64,000 nucleotides of DNA from Streptomyces tibetensis (GTDB lineage: Bacteria; Actinomycetota; Actinomycetes; Streptomycetales; Streptomycetaceae): the NCBI RefSeq assembly GCF_007655005.1, contig NZ_SZVW01000012.1:247653-311652 (forward strand). Direction: 5' to 3'. Under the pieces are notes generated by a model, which saw nothing but the letters and a program-made list of their open reading frames with translations, had not been told where the DNA came from and searched no databases. Below, in pieces: positions 58,490 to 64,000 of the stretch (its first letter is position 1; the number at the start of each line of letters is the position of its first letter). The position numbers were made by a program, and so were the translations under genes.

Positions 58490-61108
58490 TCAACGCATCA
58501 ACAGCCCCGCAGCCGCCACCAGCTCCTCGGAAGGCCCGGCCACAAGCCCCAGCTCCGCACTCGAAGCCATGAGCCGATGTGCGGGAAGGATCCGCACCGT
58601 GTACCCAAAAGGCCCGGTGCGATCCAGCGACAAGGGCCCTTCGTAGACCCAGCGCCCGTCCTGGTCGAAAGACCCCACCGGCTTCAGGGGAACAACCGTC
58701 GCGTCCCCGATGCGGTCCTCCTCGTCCACCCGCCCGGAGACGACCTGCACCTCCACGTCGTCCGGACCGAGCTCACCGAGACCGACCCGCACCCGAAGCC
58801 CCAGCGTCGTACCGAGCTCCGCCAGCACCTCCGACGCCGATGTCTCCACATGGTCGACGGTGACGCCCGGCCACGCCGCCCGCACCCTCGTCTTCCACTC
58901 GGCGAGATCACGCGCCGCGTCCGGGCCCACGGCCCGGTGGGAGAGCGCAGCCGGCGCGTAGAGCCGCTCCACGTACTCGCGGACCATCCGCCCCGCCAGA
59001 ACCTTCGGCCCGAGCAGGCTCAGCGTGTGCCGGACCATCTCGATCCAGCGGTCGGGCAGCCCGCTGCGCCCCCGCTCGTAGAAGCGGGGCGTCACCCGCT
59101 GCTCCAGCAGGTCGTACAGCGCCGCGGCCTCTATGTCGTCACGGTGGTCCTGGTCGGTACCGACACCGTCCGCCGTGGGGATGGCCCAGCCGAAGTCGGG
59201 CTGGAACCACTCGTCCCACCAGCCGTCGAGGACCGACAGGTTGAGACAGCCGTTGAGCGCGGCCTTCATGCCGGACGTGCCGCAGGCCTCCAGCGGCCGG
59301 AGAGGGTTGTTCAGCCAGATGTCGCAGCCGGGATACAGCTTCTGCGCCATCGCCATGCCGTAGTCGGGCAGGAAGACGATCCGGTGCCGTACCCGCGGGT
59401 CGTCCGCGAACCGCACCAGCTCCTGCACCAGCCGCTTGCCGCCGTCGTCCGCGGGGTGGGCCTTGCCCGCGACGACGATCTGGACCGGCCGCTCGGGATG
59501 CAGCAGCAGATCCATCAGCCGGTCCCGGTCGCGCAGCATCAGCGTCAGGCGCTTGTACGAGGGGACGCGCCGGGCGAAACCGATCGTCAGGACGTCCGGG
59601 TCGAGCACGTCGTCGATCCAGCCCAGCTCGGCGGTATGGGCGCCGCGCTGCCGCCAGGACGCCCGCAGCCGCTCCCGCACCTCCTCGACGAGCTGCTCGC
59701 GCAGCACCCGCCGCAGGTCGAAGATGTCCTGGTCGGGGATGTCGGCGACCGCGTCCCAGCGGTCCGAGCCGCCGACGGTCAGCGCGTCCTCGGCGCGCTG
59801 GGCACCGATCTGCTTCGCCCCGAGCCGGAACACCTCGGGGGCGACCCAGGTGGGCGCGTGCACTCCGTTGGTCACGGACGTGATCGGCACCTCGTCGGCG
59901 TCGAAGCCGGGCCACAGGCCGGAGAACATCTCGCGGCTGACGTTGCCGTGCAGCAGCGACACGCCGTTGGCGCGCTGGGCGAGGCGCAGGCCCATCACGG
60001 CCATGTTGAAGAGGTTGGGCTCCCCGCCGGGGTAGCTCTCCATGCCGAGCCGCAGGATGCGGTCGACGTCGATGCGGGGCAGCTCGGCGTCGGGGCCGAA
60101 GTGGCGGGCGACCAGCTCGCGGTCGAACCGGTCGATGCCGGCCGGTACGGGGGTGTGGGTGGTGAAGACGGTCCCGGCGCGGACCGACTCCAGCGCCGAA
60201 TCGAAGTCGAGTCCGTCCGCGCAGAGTTCCGCGATGCGCTCCAGGCCGAGGAACCCGGCGTGGCCCTCGTTGGTGTGGAAGACCTCCGGCGCGGGATGGC
60301 CGGTCAGCCGGCAGTACGTCCGCACCGCCCGGACTCCTCCTATGCCGAGGAGCATCTCCTGGAGCAGCCGGTGCTCGCTGCCGCCGCCGTAGAGCCGGTC
60401 GGTCACGCCGCGCTCGCCGAGGTCGTTCTCCTCGACGTCGGAGTCCAGCATCAGCAGCGGGACCCGGCCGACCTGCGCCAGCCAGATGCGGGCGTGCAGC
60501 TGTTTGCCGCCGGGCAGGGCGAGAGCGACCTGGGCGGGGGTGCCGTCGGGCTCCTCCAGCTGGACGACGGGCAGCTCGTTCGGGTCGAGGACCGGGTAGT
60601 GCTCCTGCTGCCAGCCGTCCCGGGACAGGGTCTGGCGGAAGTAGCCGTGCCGGTAGAGCAGGCCGACGCCGATCAGCGGGACGCCGAGGTCGCTGGCCGC
60701 CTTGAGGTGGTCGCCGGCCAGGATGCCGAGGCCGCCGGAGTACTGGGGCAGGGCGGCCGTGATGCCGAACTCGGGTGAGAAGTAGGCGATCGCGGCGGGC
60801 AGTTCCTCGGGCTGGGTCTGGTACCAGCGGTCGCCGGTGGTGTAGTCGTGCAGATCGCCGGCGACCGCGCTCAGGCGGCGCAGGAAGGGGCGGTCCCCGG
60901 CCAGTTCCGCCAGCCGGGCGGGCGGCACGCTGCCGAGCAGCCGGACGGGGTCGCCGCCCGAGGCCGCCCACCGCTCGGGGTCGACGGACCGGAACAGGTC
61001 ACGGGTCTCCGCGTGCCATGACCAGCGCAGGTTGCGGGCCAGGTCGCTGAGCGGCCGGAGGGGTTCGGGGAGAACGGGTCGGACGGTGAATCGACGGATC
61101 GCCTTCAC
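58490..61108 (-). CDS. glgP: Alpha-glucan (glycogen) phosphorylase
   Basis: 872 residues, the actinobacterial short-type phosphorylase. NLRWSWHAETRDLFRSVDP near the start, YFSPEFGITAALPQYSGGLG, FHTNEGHAGFLGLERI, TNGVHAPTWV, GFARRVPSYKRLTLM and the PLP-region CGTSGMKAALNGCLNLSVLD are all in place. It releases glucose 1-phosphate from glycogen or other alpha-glucans. GTG start at 61108 with GAGGTGG upstream. It diverges from a subtilisin gene and, 1.7 kb away, glgE. In many Streptomyces glgP and glgE are close neighbours, so the pathway cluster starts here. Confidence 0.95.
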   Translation of the reverse strand: MKAIRRFTVRPVLPEPLRPLSDLARNLRWSWHAETRDLFRSVDPERWAASGGDPVRLLGSVPPARLAELAGDRPFLRRLSAVAGDLHDYTTGDRWYQTQPEELPAAIAYFSPEFGITAALPQYSGGLGILAGDHLKAASDLGVPLIGVGLLYRHGYFRQTLSRDGWQQEHYPVLDPNELPVVQLEEPDGTPAQVALALPGGKQLHARIWLAQVGRVPLLMLDSDVEENDLGERGVTDRLYGGGSEHRLLQEMLLGIGGVRAVRTYCRLTGHPAPEVFHTNEGHAGFLGLERIAELCADGLDFDSALESVRAGTVFTTHTPVPAGIDRFDRELVARHFGPDAELPRIDVDRILRLGMESYPGGEPNLFNMAVMGLRLAQRANGVSLLHGNVSREMFSGLWPGFDADEVPITSVTNGVHAPTWVAPEVFRLGAKQIGAQRAEDALTVGGSDRWDAVADIPDQDIFDLRRVLREQLVEEVRERLRASWRQRGAHTAELGWIDDVLDPDVLTIGFARRVPSYKRLTLMLRDRDRLMDLLLHPERPVQIVVAGKAHPADDGGKRLVQELVRFADDPRVRHRIVFLPDYGMAMAQKLYPGCDIWLNNPLRPLEACGTSGMKAALNGCLNLSVLDGWWDEWFQPDFGWAIPTADGVGTDQDHRDDIEAAALYDLLEQRVTPRFYERGRSGLPDRWIEMVRHTLSLLGPKVLAGRMVREYVERLYAPAALSHRAVGPDAARDLAEWKTRVRAAWPGVTVDHVETSASEVLAELGTTLGLRVRVGLGELGPDDVEVQVVSGRVDEEDRIGDATVVPLKPVGSFDQDGRWVYEGPLSLDRTGPFGYTVRILPAHRLMASSAELGLVAGPSEELVAAAGLLMR

Positions 61109-61385
61109 GGGTTCCACCTCGGCGCGTTCGCTGGATTTCGCAGGGCTTCGACGACGTCTCCTACGACAGTACCCACGTCGGCGCCCCCGCCGCTGAGGCT
61201 CCGCCACCCGACCCCCGATCGGCCTGAACAGCACCATCCGCGGATATGGCCGATTCCACCCCCATAGGCGTCCTTGTGGTGCTTCATACGCCACGAGAGG
61301 CTGCCCCTGGCGTACCGGGCCGTGCCCCGCCGCACGCGGCGCCGCGCGACCGCCGTACGCCGAGTCGAGGAGGGGACATCGGACC

Positions 61386-62588
61386 ATGGCTCGCACGCGC
61401 GAGCGGCGTCTGCGCCGGACGGGGGGCCTGGCCGCGGCGATCTGTGCCGCGGCGTTTTCGGCCACTACCCTGCCCGCGCACGCCGTACCGGAGGGGCGGA
61501 TACTCGGCGCCGGATCGCCCGGCTCCGTGCACGGAAGTTACCTGGTGACGCTGAAGGAGGGCACGGCAGCCCGGTCGGCGGCCGGAAAGGGCCTCGCCGG
61601 AAAGTACGGGGTGGAGATCAGCCACACCTACGGCACGGTCCTGAACGGCTACGCGGTCCGCGCGGACGAGAGACAGGCCGGGCGACTGGCCGCCGACCCC
61701 CGTGTCGCCTCGGTCGTCCAGGACACCCGCGTGCGCCTGGACGGCGTGCAGAAGGGGCCCCCGTCCTGGGGGCTGGACCGCGTCGACCAGCCGCGGCTGC
61801 CTCTGGACCGGAGCTATGTCTGGCCCCGGTCGGCCGGTGCCGGGGTGACGGTGTACGTGATCGACACCGGCGTCCGGATCACCCACCGGGACTTCGCCGG
61901 CCGGGCTAGCCACGGCTGGGACTTCGTGGGGAACGACCGGGTCGCCTTGGACACGGGCGGCCACGGCACGCACGTCGCCGGCACGGTCGCAGGGACGACC
62001 CACGGCGTCGCCAGGAAGGCCCGGATCGTCTCCGTGCGTGTCCTGGACGCCGCGGGCAGGGGCACCACGGCCCGGGTGATCGCCGGGATCGACTGGGTGA
62101 CCCGGCACGCGCGCAAGCCCGCGGTCGCCAATCTCAGTCTGGGCGGACCGCGCAACGAACGGCTGGACGCCGCCGTCCGCGCCTCCATCGCCTCCGGTGT
62201 CACCTACACGGTCGCCGCGGGCAACGACGGCAGGCCGGCCGGTCTGTACTCCCCGGGGAGCGTGAAACAGGCCCTCACGGTCGGCGCGACCGACCGGGAG
62301 GATAGAAAACCGGCCTTCTCCAACGACGGTCCGGCCCTCGATCTGTTCGCACCGGGCGTCGGCATCACCTCCGCGTCCGCCGCGAGCGACACCGCGTGGG
62401 CAACCTTTTCGGGTACCTCGATGGCGTCCCCGCACGCCGCCGGAGCGGCCGCGCTCTATCTGGCCGATCATCCGAAAGCCACTCCGGCGCAGGTCGAAGG
62501 GGCCCTGACCGCCACAGCGGCGACCGGGAAGGTCTCCGGCCGGGGCATCGGTTCGCCGGACAAATTACTGCGGGTGCCGCGCGCGTAG
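61386..62588 (+). CDS. Secreted subtilisin-family serine protease with a TTA codon
   Basis: 400 residues. Signal peptide (GGLAAAICAAAFSATTLPAHA), I9 propeptide (SYLVTLKEGT, HTYGTVLNGYAVRA) and S8 catalytic domain with Asp160 (VIDTGVRITHRD), His193 (GGHGTHVAGTVAG), oxyanion Asn in TVAAGNDGR and Ser345 (FSGTSMASPHAAG). ATG follows GAGGAGGGG. Codon 394 (62565-62567) is TTA, which Streptomyces read with the bldA tRNA, so synthesis may depend on development. It is inserted between glgP and glgE. Confidence 0.95.
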   Translation: MARTRERRLRRTGGLAAAICAAAFSATTLPAHAVPEGRILGAGSPGSVHGSYLVTLKEGTAARSAAGKGLAGKYGVEISHTYGTVLNGYAVRADERQAGRLAADPRVASVVQDTRVRLDGVQKGPPSWGLDRVDQPRLPLDRSYVWPRSAGAGVTVYVIDTGVRITHRDFAGRASHGWDFVGNDRVALDTGGHGTHVAGTVAGTTHGVARKARIVSVRVLDAAGRGTTARVIAGIDWVTRHARKPAVANLSLGGPRNERLDAAVRASIASGVTYTVAAGNDGRPAGLYSPGSVKQALTVGATDREDRKPAFSNDGPALDLFAPGVGITSASAASDTAWATFSGTSMASPHAAGAAALYLADHPKATPAQVEGALTATAATGKVSGRGIGSPDKLLRVPRA

Positions 62589-62613
62589 GGCGATGGAGCA
62601 GCCACGTCAGGGG

Positions 62614-62642
62614 CCGGCCTCGTCCGTCGCGGACGAGGCTGG
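62614..62642 (+). terminator. Terminator after the subtilisin gene
   Basis: CCGGCCTCGTCCG / CGGACGAGGCTGG with a 3-base loop (TCG), one G-T pair, followed by TCTTGTGT. Confidence 0.85.
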
Positions 62643-62802
62643 TCTTGTGTGTCGACATACGCGTGAGTAGTTAACAAAGTGCCGGATTGCTCACCCGAAT
62701 AGGGTGGGAAGGCTCCTGCGGGTACCCCTCTCAGGAGCACCATGCAGGACCCACCTCCCCACAGACATCCGCCTACCCACGTTGACGCGGACAGGAGCGG
62801 TC

Positions 62803-64000
62803 ATGCCCGCCAAGCACCACTCGCCAGCACCCCCCAGCCGCCGCACCACCGGGGCGCGCGCACCCGGCGGCGAAACACGCCCCGCACGCCCGGCCGAGGC
62901 CGGTCCACCGGCCGCGCCACCACCCGCCGTGAGCGACGCGACCGCCATCGGGCGCATACCCGTCCTGGATGTCCGTCCGGCGGTCCAGCAGGGACGCCGG
63001 CCGGCCAAGGCCGTCACCGGCGAGACCTTCGAGATCTCGGCGACCGTGTTCCGGGAGGGGCACGACGCGGTGGCCGCCAATGTCGTCCTGAAGGACCCCG
63101 AAGGCCGCCCCGGCCCGTTCGCGCCTCTGCGGGAGCTGGCCCCGGGGACGGACCGGTGGGGTGCCACGGTCACCGCGGGAGAGCCGGGACTGTGGACGTT
63201 CACCGTCGAGGCTTGGGGGGACCCGGTCAGTACCTGGCGCCATCATGCCGAGATCAAGATCCCGGCGGGCATGGACACGGACGTCGTCCTGGAGGAGGGC
63301 GCGCGTCTGTACGAGCGGGCAGCGGCCGGTGTGCCCGAGGAGGAGGGACTGCGCGCAGTGATCCTCACCGCCGTCGACGCCCTGCGGGACGAGGACCGCC
63401 CTGCGGCGGCTCGTCTGGCGGCGGCGCTGACGCCGGAGGTGGACGCGGTCCTGGCCCGGTATCCGCTGCGGGACCTGGTCACCAGCAGCGAGCCGCTGCC
63501 CCTGCTCGTGGAGCGGGAGCGGGCCCTGTACGGCTCGTGGTACGAGTTCTTCCCCCGCTCGGAAGGCACCCCCCAGCAGCCCCACGGCACCTTCCGCACC
63601 GCCGCGCGCAGACTGCCGGCGATCGCCGCGATGGGCTTCGACGTGGTCTACCTGCCGCCGATCCACCCCATCGGCACCACCTTCCGCAAGGGGAAGAACA
63701 ACACCCTCTCCCCCGGTCCGGAGGATGTCGGTGTGCCCTGGGCGATCGGCTCGCCCGAGGGCGGGCACGACGCCGTCCACCCGGATCTGGGCACGCTGGA
63801 GGACTTCACCTGGTTCGTCCGGCAGACCAGGGAGCTGGGCATGGAGGTGGCGCTGGACTTCGCCCTGCAGTGCTCCCCGGACCACCCTTGGGTGCACAAG
63901 CACCCGGAGTGGTTCCACCACCGCCCCGACGGCACCATCGCCTATGCGGAGAACCCGCCGAAGAAGTACCAGGACATCTACCCCATCGCCTTCGACGCCG
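62803..64000 (+). CDS. glgE: Alpha-1,4-glucan:maltose-1-phosphate maltosyltransferase, N-terminal part
   Basis: The first 399 codons are present; the gene continues beyond the window. After a Pro/Ala-rich extension of about 45 residues come the N-terminal domain (IGRIPVLDVRPAVQQGRRPA, GETFEISATVFREGHD) and helical insert. Then the GH13 barrel begins, with YGSWYEFFPRSEG, GFDVVYLPPIHPIGTTFRKG and EVALDFALQCSPDHPW. This order is specific for GlgE, which extends alpha-glucan from maltose 1-phosphate. The catalytic Asp lies outside the window. ATG start with CAGGAG upstream. Its usual partners treS, pep2 and glgB would be expected downstream. Confidence 0.94.
   Translation, partial: MPAKHHSPAPPSRRTTGARAPGGETRPARPAEAGPPAAPPPAVSDATAIGRIPVLDVRPAVQQGRRPAKAVTGETFEISATVFREGHDAVAANVVLKDPEGRPGPFAPLRELAPGTDRWGATVTAGEPGLWTFTVEAWGDPVSTWRHHAEIKIPAGMDTDVVLEEGARLYERAAAGVPEEEGLRAVILTAVDALRDEDRPAAARLAAALTPEVDAVLARYPLRDLVTSSEPLPLLVERERALYGSWYEFFPRSEGTPQQPHGTFRTAARRLPAIAAMGFDVVYLPPIHPIGTTFRKGKNNTLSPGPEDVGVPWAIGSPEGGHDAVHPDLGTLEDFTWFVRQTRELGMEVALDFALQCSPDHPWVHKHPEWFHHRPDGTIAYAENPPKKYQDIYPIAFDA

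Noticed and set aside
62712..62738. Hairpin GCTCCTG...CAGGAGC upstream of glgE as a riboswitch
   Set aside because: Only a 7-bp stem with a GGGTACCC loop and no known aptamer core; at most a local leader structure.

Overview
The window is very GC-rich, uses GTG starts freely, carries a tandem glycine riboswitch, F420-type enzymes, an A-factor/gamma-butyrolactone signalling module, paired two-component/ABC operons, extracellular proteases and the GlgE alpha-glucan pathway. Together these point to a Streptomyces chromosome (or a very close relative). The housekeeping backbone (gcvT-gcvH-glyA-sdaA, EF-hand protein, enoyl-CoA hydratase, tandem L,D-transpeptidases, glgX, zinc metalloproteases, glgP, glgE) is, from memory, the same as one conserved core segment of S. 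coelicolor. Species-specific blocks interrupt it.

Layout. 1-5042: 5' end of a P-loop ATPase gene on the minus strand, then a glycine-riboswitch-led operon for glycine cleavage, serine hydroxymethyltransferase and serine dehydratase. 5043-8950: a patchwork of gene relics (an SGNH hydrolase tail, a CU044_5270-like protein, a TPP-enzyme tail) and a winged-helix/Cys-rich/GIY-YIG protein whose start codon looks lost. 9018-14370: a DeoR regulator diverging from an MFS exporter with paired operators, then a luciferase-like monooxygenase, a HAD hydrolase and an MHS symporter. 14547-18246: GH25 lysozyme, F420-dependent NADP reductase-like protein, EF-hand protein, MerR/MFS pair.

18311-23033: a gamma-butyrolactone cassette (AfsA-like synthase, ArpA-like receptor, BarS2-like reductase, LysR regulator) with two copies of a likely autoregulatory element and an eightfold heptanucleotide repeat. 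23164-30433: a tightly coupled minus-strand operon of sedoheptulose-7-phosphate cyclase, ROK kinase, MDR dehydrogenase, SDR, TIM-barrel isomerase, HAD phosphatase and beta-lactamase-fold hydrolase. It looks like a compact C7-cyclitol (carbasugar) pathway without an aminotransferase or glycosyltransferase, and it is my main candidate for an undescribed system. A bicovalent flavin oxidase lies directly upstream (30594-32243).

32526-45734: lipoprotein beta-propeller, HATPase, enoyl-CoA hydratase, two L,D-transpeptidases, glgX, sulfatase, and a DrrAB-like ABC exporter with its histidine kinase and response regulator. 46090-53674: four ABC half-transporters forming two heterodimers. Each pair has one consensus and one degenerate ATP site, and the second pair has lost a Walker A motif altogether. 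A 191-bp MITE-like element separates the pairs. 53858-64000: two duplicated M4 metalloproteases (one with a P domain), a DUF1990 protein, glgP, a subtilisin with a TTA codon, and the 5' part of glgE, which runs off the window.

Nothing here was checked against a database. Assignments rest on motifs, gene order and family knowledge.
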